Assembly: GCF_047946665.1 (NCBI RefSeq)
Contig: NZ_CP172312.1
Span: 2,108,001-2,172,000, forward strand
Direction: 5' to 3'
DNA length: 64,000 nucleotides
Origin: Allohahella sp002354735
GTDB lineage: Bacteria; Pseudomonadota; Gammaproteobacteria; Pseudomonadales; Oleiphilaceae
Below are positions 34,488-43,479 of this stretch, one piece after another. Made by a program: the position numbers and the translations under genes. The notes beneath the pieces were generated by a model. The model was not told where the DNA came from. It saw only the letters and a program-made list of their open reading frames with translations, and did no database searches. Within the stretch, counting starts at the first letter, position 1, and the number at the start of each line of letters is the position of its first letter.

Positions 34488-35979
34488 TAGGACCGGACGG
34501 CTCGACGCGCTGCCAGCTGGTACCATCGCGGGTGTCTCTGAGTTTGACACCACGCGCCAACAGGTAATCCCGCACCCTGTCCGACTCGGCATAATCACCG
34601 GCTAGCTTCGCCTGCTTCCGTTGCTCGATGAGCTGCTCTATCTCATCCTCGCCCAGCGCCGAATCAGCCGTTTTTGGCGACCAGAGGAAATAGGCTTCCG
34701 GATCCTGTTCGAGCAAACCAAGTCGCGAGCCAAGCGCTTTCAAGGTCGCCAGCTGTTCGCCTGGCGGCTCTGCTGTGCGAATGCGCTTGTTGAGCTCTTT
34801 AGCAGCAGTGAAAAGCACGGCTACCGCTCCGGCAGTATTGAAATCATCGTTCATGGCCGCATCGAAGGCCGCTACAAGATCCTCGTCCAGCACCTCGGCT
34901 TTCGCCCCCTCCTGGCCACACGCATCACGTAAAGCCTGATATAGTCGATCGAGCCCCTGTCGCGCTTCTGCAAGCCCCTGCTCCGAATAATCGATAGCAC
35001 TTCTATAGTGGCTCGAAACCAGAAAGAAGCGCAGCACTTCGGGCTGATACTTTTCGAGTATTTCGCGGATGGTGAAGAAGTTACCCAATGACTTGGACAT
35101 CTTCTCCTTGTTCACCCGGACGGCTCCGGCATGCATCCAGAAATTGGCGAATTGCTTGCCGGATGCACACTCTGACTGTGCGATTTCATTTTCGTGGTGC
35201 GGGAACTTGAGATCCGGACCACCGCCATGGATGTCGAAAGATTCTCCAAGCTCGTCGAAAGACATTGCCGAACATTCGATGTGCCATCCAGGCCTGCCCT
35301 GCCCCCACGGCGATTCCCAGCTCAGTGGCGGCGCTCCGCTACTGCCCGCATCAGACTCTGATACCGCCTTCCAGAGCACGAAGTCTGCAGGATGACGCTT
35401 GGCCTCGTTGACCTCGACCCTTGCGCCCGCGACTGACTCCTCGATTTTACGCCGGTTCAGCTTACCGTATTCCGGGAAGGCCTCGATGGAGAAATACACA
35501 TCGCCATTATCGGCATGATAGGCAGCATGCTGTGAAATCAGGCGCTGAATCAGCTCGATGATTCCGCCGATATGACTAGTGGCCCGTGGCTCGGCATCGG
35601 GAGGCAGAACTCCCAATGCGCGCTCATCCTGATGCATGGCATCGATGAACCGATCAGTCAGGGCCACGGGGTCTTCGCCGTTCTCCGCCGCACGCTTCAG
35701 AATCTTGTCGTCGACGTCGGTGATATTGCGCACGTACTTGAGCTGGTAGCCTAGCGCCCGCAGATGACGGGTTATGACATCGAAAGCCACCATGACCCGT
35801 CCGTGGCCGATGTGGCAGTAGTCATAGACGGTCATCCCGCAGACATACATGCCTACGGTGGCGCCGTCGCCGCTATCCGCAGCATGCAGAGGTTCGAACA
35901 GCCGCTTCTGACCACTCATTGTGTCGTGAATGAACAGTCTTCCCGGCGCCGGCCCGACGCTGGTGTCAGCCGTTGTCAT
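34477..35979 (-). CDS. cysS: Cysteinyl-tRNA synthetase
   Basis: CysS charges tRNA-Cys in the cytosol. The 500-residue class I synthetase has the HIGH motif as HIGHGR in CGMTVYDYCHIGHGRVMVAF. KMSKS is in EKMSKSLGN, and zinc-site residues are C, H and E in WHIECSAMS and HHENEIAQSE. GGAGG 6 bp before the ATG at 35979 sets the start. The gene overlaps the end of glnS by 14 bp, so the two synthetases form one operon. Confidence 0.96.
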   Translation of the reverse strand: MTTADTSVGPAPGRLFIHDTMSGQKRLFEPLHAADSGDGATVGMYVCGMTVYDYCHIGHGRVMVAFDVITRHLRALGYQLKYVRNITDVDDKILKRAAENGEDPVALTDRFIDAMHQDERALGVLPPDAEPRATSHIGGIIELIQRLISQHAAYHADNGDVYFSIEAFPEYGKLNRRKIEESVAGARVEVNEAKRHPADFVLWKAVSESDAGSSGAPPLSWESPWGQGRPGWHIECSAMSFDELGESFDIHGGGPDLKFPHHENEIAQSECASGKQFANFWMHAGAVRVNKEKMSKSLGNFFTIREILEKYQPEVLRFFLVSSHYRSAIDYSEQGLAEARQGLDRLYQALRDACGQEGAKAEVLDEDLVAAFDAAMNDDFNTAGAVAVLFTAAKELNKRIRTAEPPGEQLATLKALGSRLGLLEQDPEAYFLWSPKTADSALGEDEIEQLIEQRKQAKLAGDYAESDRVRDYLLARGVKLRDTRDGTSWQRVEPSGPIKD

Positions 35980-37759
35980 CCGCACCTCCAGCCCAGGTGT
36001 CACGGAGTGCGACTGTTCTGTAGTAAACACCGGGCGCCTGCGGCCCCGCTGCTATGAAATAGCCGGTACGCTCGAACTGAAGTGGAAAACCGCCACCATC
36101 CTGCGCCAGCGAGGCTTCACCCAGCGCGCCCTCGACGACTTGCAGCGAGTTGGGGTTGAGACCTTCCAGGAAGTCGACATCCTTATTGGCTTCAGGCAAG
36201 GGCTCACTGAACAATCTATCGTACAGATGCAGGGTCAGCGGCACCGCATGGGCGGCCGACACCCAGTGGATGACCCCTTTCACTTTTCGATCTTCGGGAT
36301 CACGGCCCAGCGTTTTGTCGTCATATTCGCAGTGGAGCTCAGTTATTTTCCCAGCAGCATCTTTCACACAATCCACGCAGCGAATGACATAGGCGTTGCG
36401 TAAGCGCACTTCCTTGCCAAGAACAAGACGTTTGAACTTCTTGTTCGCTTCTTCGCGGAAATCGTCTGCCTCGATATAGATTTCTCTGGAGAACGGCACT
36501 GTCCGAGCACCAAAATCCGGATTTTGCGGATGCCTTGCCGCATCGAGCGTCTCGGTCTGACCCTCAGGGTAATTGGTGATGATCACCTTGAGCGGATCCT
36601 GCACACACATGGCCCTTGGCGCGCGCTCGTTGAGATCTTCACGCACAGCGAATTCCAGAGTGGACACATCGACCACTGCGTCGCTACGTGTCACCCCAAT
36701 CATGCGACAGAAGTGATTGAGTGCTTTCGCGGTAAAACCTCGGGCGCGCATGCCAGCGATCGTCGGCATACGTGGATCAGCCCAGCCGTTCACAATGTTC
36801 TCGTCAACCAGTCGCTTGAGCTTACGCTTGCTGAGCACCGTGTAATTGAGATTCAGGCGGGCGAACTCGATTTGCACCGGCAGTGCTGGCACATCCGGGG
36901 CGCCGAGCGTCGCGAAGTCGACTTCCCGCATTACCCAGTCATACAACGGCCGATGATCTTCGAACTCCAGAGTGCACAGACTATGGCTGATACCTTCGAG
37001 CGCATCGCTGATGGGATGCGTGAAATCGTACATCGGGAAAATAGGCCAGATCGCGCCGGTCTGATGATGCTCGGTTCTGCGAATCCGATACAGGATGGGA
37101 TCGCGCATATTGATATTCGGCGACGCCATATCGATCTTTGCTCGCAGCGTATGCTGACCATCTTCGAATTCGCCGTTTCGCATGGCCTCGAACAGCTTGA
37201 CGTTCTCCTCAACGGAGCGGTCGCGATATGGGCTATTCTGACCAGGCGAGGTCAGGGTGCCGCGAGTCTGAGTCATCTCCTCAGGCGTCAGACTGCAAAC
37301 AAAGGCGAGGCCCTTGTTGATCAGCTGTCGCGCTGCCTGATAAATCTCTTCGAAATAACTTGAAGCGAAACGCTCCACACCGAAACTGGGCAGATCGGTG
37401 AGCTGCTTGGCCTTGCCGTCCTCATTCAACAACCAGAGCACGTCTTCGCGGATCGCGTCTATGTAGGTCTGCTCTTCCTTCTCGGGATTGGTATCATCGA
37501 AGCGCAGATTCATGGTGGCACCGTCGCCACGCTCCGCCACACTGTAGTTCAGGCAAATGGACTTGGCATGACCCAGGTGGAGAAAGCCGTTGGGCTCGGG
37601 CGGAAAGCGTGTGCGCAGGGCGGATGGATCCAGCCCCTCGGAAAGCGCCTTGTCCACTCTGGCAAGGATGAAATTATGCACGTCAGCGTGCCGCTTTTCG
37701 GTATTGGACTCGCTATCTGCCGCGCCTGTGGGCGTGCCGCTAGCACTGGAATCTGCCAT
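35966..37759 (-). CDS. glnS: Glutaminyl-tRNA synthetase
   Basis: GlnS charges tRNA-Gln. The 597-residue class I enzyme has the PPEPNGFLHLGHAKS motif (HIGH), the LSKRKLKRLV region (KMSKS), and the anticodon-binding beta-barrels at the C-terminus. It is about 40 residues longer than the E. coli enzyme, mostly from a polar N-terminal stretch. The ATG at 37759 is clear. It diverges from ppiB and is the first gene of the glnS-cysS operon. Confidence 0.96.
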   Translation of the reverse strand: MADSSASGTPTGAADSESNTEKRHADVHNFILARVDKALSEGLDPSALRTRFPPEPNGFLHLGHAKSICLNYSVAERGDGATMNLRFDDTNPEKEEQTYIDAIREDVLWLLNEDGKAKQLTDLPSFGVERFASSYFEEIYQAARQLINKGLAFVCSLTPEEMTQTRGTLTSPGQNSPYRDRSVEENVKLFEAMRNGEFEDGQHTLRAKIDMASPNINMRDPILYRIRRTEHHQTGAIWPIFPMYDFTHPISDALEGISHSLCTLEFEDHRPLYDWVMREVDFATLGAPDVPALPVQIEFARLNLNYTVLSKRKLKRLVDENIVNGWADPRMPTIAGMRARGFTAKALNHFCRMIGVTRSDAVVDVSTLEFAVREDLNERAPRAMCVQDPLKVIITNYPEGQTETLDAARHPQNPDFGARTVPFSREIYIEADDFREEANKKFKRLVLGKEVRLRNAYVIRCVDCVKDAAGKITELHCEYDDKTLGRDPEDRKVKGVIHWVSAAHAVPLTLHLYDRLFSEPLPEANKDVDFLEGLNPNSLQVVEGALGEASLAQDGGGFPLQFERTGYFIAAGPQAPGVYYRTVALRDTWAGGADDNG

Positions 37760-37893
37760 GATGCTCTCTGTGAATGCTGAATGAAGATACAGAGGTGAAC
37801 TCTGTGATCAAACCTGCTATTTTCCAGCAAGTTGCCTAGCTAAGCAATGGCAGACGCGTTATCAAACCCAAAGCCACACAGGAAGACTCATCA

Positions 37894-38397
37894 ATGGTCA
37901 AACTCGAAACCTCCATGGGCGATATCTACATCGAACTCAACCATGAGAAAGCGCCAAAGACAGCAGCCAATTTCGAGAAGTATGTCAAAGACGGTTTTTA
38001 CGACGGCACGATCTTCCACCGTGTCATCTCCAACTTCATGGTTCAGGGCGGCGGTTTCGAGCCAGGCATGAAGACCAAGAAGACTGGCGAGCCAATTCAG
38101 AACGAAGCCGACAATGGCCTGGGCAACAAGAAAGGCACCGTCGCCATGGCTCGAACCATGGACCCCCATTCAGCGAGCGCGCAGTTCTTCATTAACGTGG
38201 CAGACAACGGTTTCCTTGACCACAGCGCCAAGACGACCGAAGGCTGGGGCTATGCGGTGTTCGGCGAAGTCGTCAAGGGCATGGACGTGGTCGACAAGAT
38301 AAAATCGGTCGAAACGACAGTGAAAGGTATGCACCAGGATGTACCTGCTGATGACGTGATCATCAAGAAGGCCACGATCGTCGATTCAGCCAAGTAA
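37894..38397 (+). CDS. ppiB: Cytoplasmic peptidyl-prolyl cis-trans isomerase, cyclophilin type
   Basis: The 167-residue single-domain cyclophilin catalyses proline isomerisation. It has the active-site blocks IFHRVISNFMVQGG, SASAQFFINVADN and YAVFGEVVKGMDVVD. There is no signal peptide, so it is the cytoplasmic PpiB type. The ATG at 37894 begins the fold directly. lpxH follows after 16 bp and is probably co-transcribed. Confidence 0.95.
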   Translation: MVKLETSMGDIYIELNHEKAPKTAANFEKYVKDGFYDGTIFHRVISNFMVQGGGFEPGMKTKKTGEPIQNEADNGLGNKKGTVAMARTMDPHSASAQFFINVADNGFLDHSAKTTEGWGYAVFGEVVKGMDVVDKIKSVETTVKGMHQDVPADDVIIKKATIVDSAK

Positions 38398-38413
38398 AAG
38401 GACGCCCTTCCCC

Positions 38414-39181
38414 TTGGCGATCAAGCAGCACACCTATTTCATAAGTGACCTGCACCTGGACGAGTCGCGACCAGGTGTACTCCTGTTCTTTCACAGATTT
38501 CTGGATGCCATCGAGGCGAGCGCAAATGCACTCTATATACTCGGTGACTTCTTTGAAGCCTGGATAGGTGACGATGCCACCGCGCCGTGGCAGAACGAGA
38601 TTGCAGAGCGACTTGAGCGGCTGGGCCGGTCCGGCTGCGATATCTTCCTCATGCATGGAAACAGGGACTTCCTACTGGGCGATGACTTTGCGAAGCGATG
38701 TGGCGGTACACTGCTGCCCGATCCATACGTCACTGACATCTATGGCCGGAAGGTCGTGCTCCTGCATGGCGACAGTCTCTGCACCGACGACGTGCGTTAC
38801 CAGAAGTTTCGCAGCCTGACACGCGATCAGGCCTGGCAGCGGACGGTACTCGCGCGTCCCGTCGAGGACAGGCTCAAACTGGCGGCGCAACTCCGAACGA
38901 TGAGCCAGGCAGACAACTCGACCAAGGCCCAGGACATCATGGATGTGAATGCGGCTGCAGTGGCTGGCTGCTTCGACAGGAATGACTGCGACGTGATGAT
39001 TCATGGTCATACGCACCGTCCGGCCCTGCACGCAACGCCTGGCGACGGCGCCACGCCCCGGTTACGCTATGTCCTGGGCGACTGGCATGAGCATATGCAT
39101 TACATACGTGCAAACGAAGATGGCATCAGGCTGCTGCGTTTGTCTCCAGACCATCTGGCAAAGTCGGCGGGCGATCTTTGA
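38414..39181 (+). CDS. lpxH: UDP-2,3-diacylglucosamine diphosphatase
   Basis: LpxH cleaves UDP-2,3-diacylglucosamine to lipid X in lipid A synthesis at the inner membrane. The 255-residue protein has the metallophosphatase ligands FISDLHLDE, GDFFEAWIGDD, HGNRDFLLG and HGHTHRPALH. The start is a TTG at 38414; no better-placed ATG begins upstream of the DLHL motif. It follows ppiB by 16 bp, as in Pseudomonas, and its presence confirms a gram-negative host. Confidence 0.94.
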   Translation: MAIKQHTYFISDLHLDESRPGVLLFFHRFLDAIEASANALYILGDFFEAWIGDDATAPWQNEIAERLERLGRSGCDIFLMHGNRDFLLGDDFAKRCGGTLLPDPYVTDIYGRKVVLLHGDSLCTDDVRYQKFRSLTRDQAWQRTVLARPVEDRLKLAAQLRTMSQADNSTKAQDIMDVNAAAVAGCFDRNDCDVMIHGHTHRPALHATPGDGATPRLRYVLGDWHEHMHYIRANEDGIRLLRLSPDHLAKSAGDL

Positions 39182-39192
39182 CAGCTGTCGAA

Positions 39193-39873
39193 TCAGCCTG
39201 CCAGCAGCAGAGGTGGCCCGCTATGGAAGCGGAAAGTCTCGTCTGGCGCGATGACCAGCGTATTTTCGACTGCTCGCAGTTCGGCCAGCCGCGCCTCTAG
39301 TGAATAGCCAGCACGCGCTTCAGCCAGTTCGATGTAGTGCTTGAAATGTCGTCCCTCCGAAGCCAGCAAGCCTCGATAGAAGTCAGCCAGTTCAAGATCT
39401 GCTGGCCGACCGGTGTCGACTAGCCATGGCACGAGGGCTGCGAAGCGCTCACAGGAACGTGCTTCTATAAAGGCGCCGACCAGCAGGGCATCGATCAGAC
39501 GATGCGGTTCATCCTTGCGAATATGAGTCTTCAGAGAACTTGCGTAGCGCGAGGCCGTCTGCTGACGATCGACGATCTGCCTGGCCTGCATATGTGCAGC
39601 AACCTGCTCGAAATGACGCAGTTCCTCCCTCGCCAGCTTTGACATCCGCCGACACAACTCTGCGTCCTGGGGATAGCGAAACATGAGCTGCATGGCCGCC
39701 GATGCCGCCTTCTTCTCGCACTGGGCATGGTCTACAAGCAGAGCTTCCAGATTATTCACCGCCGTCTGCAGCCAGAGCGTCGGCGTTGAGACACCCAAAA
39801 AAGCCTTGATATCGGCAAGCATGCTTAACAGCTGGGCAGACAGCGCTTGATCCTGTGGAGCGTGGTATGACAC
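39193..39873 (-). CDS. miaE: tRNA-(ms2io6A) hydroxylase MiaE
   Basis: MiaE is a non-haem diiron monooxygenase that hydroxylates ms2i6A37 in tRNAs reading U-initial codons. The 226-residue all-helical protein has two EXXH metal motifs, EELRHFEQVAAH and EGRHFKHYIELAE, plus the family segment VGAFIEARSCERF. AGGAA lies 7 bp before the GTG at 39873, favouring it over a TTG two codons upstream. It converges on lpxH with an 11-bp gap. Confidence 0.9.
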   Translation of the reverse strand: MSYHAPQDQALSAQLLSMLADIKAFLGVSTPTLWLQTAVNNLEALLVDHAQCEKKAASAAMQLMFRYPQDAELCRRMSKLAREELRHFEQVAAHMQARQIVDRQQTASRYASSLKTHIRKDEPHRLIDALLVGAFIEARSCERFAALVPWLVDTGRPADLELADFYRGLLASEGRHFKHYIELAEARAGYSLEARLAELRAVENTLVIAPDETFRFHSGPPLLLAG

Positions 39874-40009
39874 GGGCAAATTCCTGCTATTTCCTGATTC
39901 ATTAGAACCTTAAAGTCTATCCGAATTCAGATTCTGGCGCCCGTGCTATCCTCAAAGCAGCCGGTTGTTGTCTCCAGGAATGGCCCTCCCCTCCCCCCAC
40001 CGGTAAAGA

Positions 40010-40038
40010 TTAACTTACGCGCACATTTCGCGTAGAAT
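40010..40038 (+). promoter_or_regulatory. Sigma-70 promoter for acnB
   Basis: TTAACT, a 17-bp spacer and TAGAAT predict transcription from about 40045, with a leader of about 70 nt before the GTG at 40117. Confidence 0.65.
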
Positions 40039-40116
40039 GTGCGCCCGAACTGCGCGACCACCTGCGCCAGCCGAACTATCGACGTTCGTACTTTGTCCCG
40101 ACACGAGGAAAGATCT

Positions 40117-42711
40117 GTGCTAGAAGCCTATCGCAAACATGTAGAAGAGAGACAAGCTGAGGGCGTCGTTCCAAAGCCCCTGGACGCCGATCAGGTCGCC
40201 GGGCTCGTAGAACTGTTGAAGAATCCACCTGCTGGTGAAGAGGATTTCCTTCTCGACCTGCTCGAAAATCGCGTACCACCTGGCGTGGACGAAGCGGCCT
40301 ACGTCAAGGCTGGCTTCCTGTCTGCCATCGCCAAGGGCGAGACCACTTCCCCGCTGATCGATCGTGCGCGTGCCATCAAGATACTGGGCAACATGCTCGG
40401 TGGCTACAACATCGCCACACTGGTCGAACTGCTTGATGACAGCGAGTATGCTGCAATGGCAGCAACCGAGCTCAAGCACACCCTGCTGATGTTCGATATG
40501 TTTCACGATGTCGAAGAAAAAGCACAGGCTGGTAACGAGCATGCCAAGGCTGTTATGCAATCATGGGCCGATGCCGAATGGTTCACCAAGCGTGAGAAAG
40601 TGCCTGAGAGCATCCGCGTGGCCGTGTTCAAGGTCACTGGCGAAACCAATACTGATGACCTCTCACCAGCACCTGATGCCTGGTCGCGCCCTGACATCCC
40701 ACTGCACGCCCGTGCCATGTACAAGATGGCCCGTGAAGGTCTGACACCTGACGAACCGGGCAAGGTCGGCCCGATGAAGCAGCTCGATGATCTGCTCAGC
40801 CGCGGTATCAAGGTCGCCTTCGTTGGCGATGTAGTTGGAACAGGTTCCTCACGAAAATCAGCCACCAACTCGGTATTGTGGTTTTTCGGTGAAGACATCC
40901 CAGGCGTTCCCAACAAAAAGTCTGGCGGTATCTGTATCGGTAACAAGGTAGCCCCTATCTTCTACAACACCATGGAAGATGCCGGCGCCCTCGTTTTCGA
41001 AGCACCTGTCGATGAGCTGAACATGGGCGACGTGGTCGAGATTCGCCCGTACGACGGCAAGATCCTGTCCGAATCCGGCGACGTGCTGTCGGAGTTCGAA
41101 CTGAAGTCCGATGTACTGCTCGACGAAGTCCAGGCTGGTGGCCGTATCAACCTGATCATCGGTCGTGGTCTGACTGACAAGGCTCGCGAATCACTGGGCA
41201 TGTCCCACTCCAAGGTATTCCGTCGCCCACAGGCACCGGCTGATTCCAACAAGGGTTACACCCTGGCGCAGAAGATGGTTGGCAAGGCTTGCGGCGTTGA
41301 AGGCGTACGGTCTGGCCTGTACTGCGAACCAAAGCTGACCACAGTCGGTTCACAGGACACCACTGGCCCGATGACCCGTGACGAGCTGAAAGACCTGGCT
41401 TGCTTGGGCTTCTCTGCCGACCTGGTCATGCAGTCCTTCTGTCACACGGCAGCCTATCCGAAGCCGATCGACGTCGAAATGCAGCACACCATGCCTGATT
41501 TCATCATGAACCGCGGCGGTGTCTCACTTCGTCCTGGCGACGGCATCATCCACAGCTGGCTCAACCGCATGCTGCTGCCTGACACCGTCGGCACCGGCGG
41601 CGATTCGCACACCCGTTTCCCGATGGGCATTTCCTTTCCGGCCGGTTCTGGCCTGGTAGCCTTCGGTGCCGCGACTGGCGTCATGCCGCTGGACATGCCT
41701 GAGTCGGTTCTGGTGCGATTCAAGGGCAAGAAGCAGCCGGGCATCACCCTGCGTGACCTCGTGCACGCGATCCCGTATTACGGCATTCAGAAGGGTCTGC
41801 TGACTGTAGACAAGAAGGGCAAGAAGAACGCCTTCTCTGGTCGCGTACTCGAGATCGAAGGCCTGGAAGACCTGACCGTCGAGCAGGCGTTCGAATTGAG
41901 CGATGCCTCTGCCGAGCGCTCTGCTGCAGGTTGCACCATCACACTGTCAGAAGCCTCTGTTGCAGAGTACCTGAAGTCGAACATCATCATGCTGCGCTGG
42001 ATGATCGCGGAAGGCTACGGCGATATCCGTACCCTTGAGCGTCGTGCCAAGGCTATGGAAGACTGGCTGGCCAAGCCTTCCCTGATGCGGGCTGATGCCG
42101 ATGCTGAATATGCTGAAGTGCTGGAAATCGACCTGAGTGAAATCAAGGAGCCGATCGTTTGCGCACCTAACGACCCGGACGATGCCCGTCTGCTTTCAAG
42201 CGTCGCTGGCGACAAGGTCAACGAAGTGTTCATCGGTTCGTGCATGACCAACATCGGTCACTTCCGCGCGGCTGGCAAACTGCTCGAGCAGAACTCCGAG
42301 CCACTGCAGGTTCGCCTGTGGATGTCTCCGCCGACCAAGATGGACGAGAAGCAGCTGATCGACGAAGGCTACTACGACATCTACAAGAAGAACGACGTGC
42401 GCACCGAAATGCCAGGCTGTTCACTCTGCATGGGTAACCAGGCACGAGTCGAAGCTGGCGCGACTGTACTGTCGACTTCTACCCGTAACTTCCCGAACCG
42501 ACTGGGCGATGGCGCGAACGTCTACCTGACTTCTGCAGAGCTGGCAGCCATTGGCGCTGTCAAAGGCCGTCTGCCGACGGTCGAGGAGTACATGGAGTAC
42601 GCCGCGAAAATCGACAGCATGTCTGGTGACATCTATCGCTACATGAATTTCCACACGATGGAGAATTATGTTGATAAGTCAAAGGAATCAGTGACCAGAC
42701 TCTCTGCTTGA
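40117..42711 (+). CDS. acnB: Aconitate hydratase B
   Basis: AcnB is the main citrate-cycle aconitase, a 4Fe-4S enzyme. The 864-residue length matches the family. The N-terminal HEAT-like domain starts with LEAYRKHVEER. The cluster region includes GTGGDSHTRFP, GSCMTNIGHFRAAGK and the pair in CSLCMGNQA. AGGAA at 6-7 bp before the GTG at 40117 sets the start; an earlier in-frame start at 40039 would add residues unlike the family. Two hairpins follow the stop. Confidence 0.97.
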   Translation: MLEAYRKHVEERQAEGVVPKPLDADQVAGLVELLKNPPAGEEDFLLDLLENRVPPGVDEAAYVKAGFLSAIAKGETTSPLIDRARAIKILGNMLGGYNIATLVELLDDSEYAAMAATELKHTLLMFDMFHDVEEKAQAGNEHAKAVMQSWADAEWFTKREKVPESIRVAVFKVTGETNTDDLSPAPDAWSRPDIPLHARAMYKMAREGLTPDEPGKVGPMKQLDDLLSRGIKVAFVGDVVGTGSSRKSATNSVLWFFGEDIPGVPNKKSGGICIGNKVAPIFYNTMEDAGALVFEAPVDELNMGDVVEIRPYDGKILSESGDVLSEFELKSDVLLDEVQAGGRINLIIGRGLTDKARESLGMSHSKVFRRPQAPADSNKGYTLAQKMVGKACGVEGVRSGLYCEPKLTTVGSQDTTGPMTRDELKDLACLGFSADLVMQSFCHTAAYPKPIDVEMQHTMPDFIMNRGGVSLRPGDGIIHSWLNRMLLPDTVGTGGDSHTRFPMGISFPAGSGLVAFGAATGVMPLDMPESVLVRFKGKKQPGITLRDLVHAIPYYGIQKGLLTVDKKGKKNAFSGRVLEIEGLEDLTVEQAFELSDASAERSAAGCTITLSEASVAEYLKSNIIMLRWMIAEGYGDIRTLERRAKAMEDWLAKPSLMRADADAEYAEVLEIDLSEIKEPIVCAPNDPDDARLLSSVAGDKVNEVFIGSCMTNIGHFRAAGKLLEQNSEPLQVRLWMSPPTKMDEKQLIDEGYYDIYKKNDVRTEMPGCSLCMGNQARVEAGATVLSTSTRNFPNRLGDGANVYLTSAELAAIGAVKGRLPTVEEYMEYAAKIDSMSGDIYRYMNFHTMENYVDKSKESVTRLSA

Positions 42712-42720
42712 ATCGACTGA

Positions 42721-42749
42721 GAGCATTGTTCCTTCCCGGAACAATGCTC
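42721..42749 (+). terminator. Hairpin after acnB
   Basis: GAGCATTGTTCC and GGAACAATGCTC form a perfect 12-bp stem with a 5-nt loop, 9 bp after the acnB stop. No T-run follows, so it may stabilise or process the 3' end ahead of the terminator at 42772. Confidence 0.6.
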
Positions 42750-42771
42750 TTGGAACAATCAATCTCATCAG

Positions 42772-42797
42772 ACCGGGCCTAGTGCCCGGTTTTTTTA
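42772..42797 (+). terminator. Intrinsic terminator of acnB
   Basis: ACCGGGC, a 5-nt loop and GCCCGGT are followed by seven T residues. It lies between the convergent acnB and tmk genes. Confidence 0.88.
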
Positions 42798-42808
42798 TGT
42801 TCTCTGAC

Positions 42809-43477
42809 TCAACGCCTATCGAGAGCCCTGCCGACCGCCTCGCCTATGGCGCACTGGACCTGATCGAGGGGCTGGTTTGCATCAATGATGAGAAAGCGAG
42901 CCGGAAAGGTCTCAGCCCGACGCAGATAGCCCTGCTGAACCGACTCGAAGAAGCTGATCTTCTCCTGCTCGAAACGATCGCTTTCGCCTCGTGCACGGAC
43001 CCGCTCCAGTCCAGTGGCCGCATCAACCTTCAGGAAAATAGTCAGATCGGGTTGTAGATCGCCGATGCAGCTAATTTCAAGCTGACGAATAATCGCCGGG
43101 TCCAGCCCCCGTGCGGCGCCCTGATAGGCGTAGGTGGCGTCGGTAAAGCGATCACTGACTACATGGACACCGGCCTCCAGTGCTGGCAGGATCTTCTCTT
43201 CCACGTGCTGTGCCCTGGCTGCGAATATCAGCAGGAGTTCAGCCATCGCACTAAACCGGAAGGTTTCAGGGCGCACCTTGAGCAGCAGCGCTCTGAGCTC
43301 CTCGCCGAGCGTAGTCCCCCCCGGCTCCCTGGTTTGCTCTACAGCGCCGTGTGCACTAAGCAGGCCCGCTATGAAACGCTGGTTGGTGCTTTTGCCGGCG
43401 CCTTCAGTCCCCTCTATGGTGACGAAAAGTCCTCTTCGCGCAGGTGTGCCAGATTCAACATGATCGTTCGAGCGCAA
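42809..43477 (-). CDS. tmk: Thymidylate kinase
   Basis: Tmk phosphorylates dTMP to dTDP. The 222-residue protein has P-loop GTEGAGKST (23-31), the DRF motif in VVSDRFTDATYAYQGAARGL, and a LID-type region rich in Arg (VRARGESDRFE). The N-terminal 15 residues are an extension before the fold. The start is a TTG; GGAG lies about 9 bp upstream, inside the end of mltG. It ends the operon: holB, which normally follows, is absent. Confidence 0.95.
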   Translation of the reverse strand: MRSNDHVESGTPARRGLFVTIEGTEGAGKSTNQRFIAGLLSAHGAVEQTREPGGTTLGEELRALLLKVRPETFRFSAMAELLLIFAARAQHVEEKILPALEAGVHVVSDRFTDATYAYQGAARGLDPAIIRQLEISCIGDLQPDLTIFLKVDAATGLERVRARGESDRFEQEKISFFESVQQGYLRRAETFPARFLIIDANQPLDQVQCAIGEAVGRALDRR

Positions 43478-43479
43478 GG

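Noticed and set aside
36524..37363. A 279-codon open frame on the plus strand
   Set aside because: It is antisense to glnS, whose motifs are intact.
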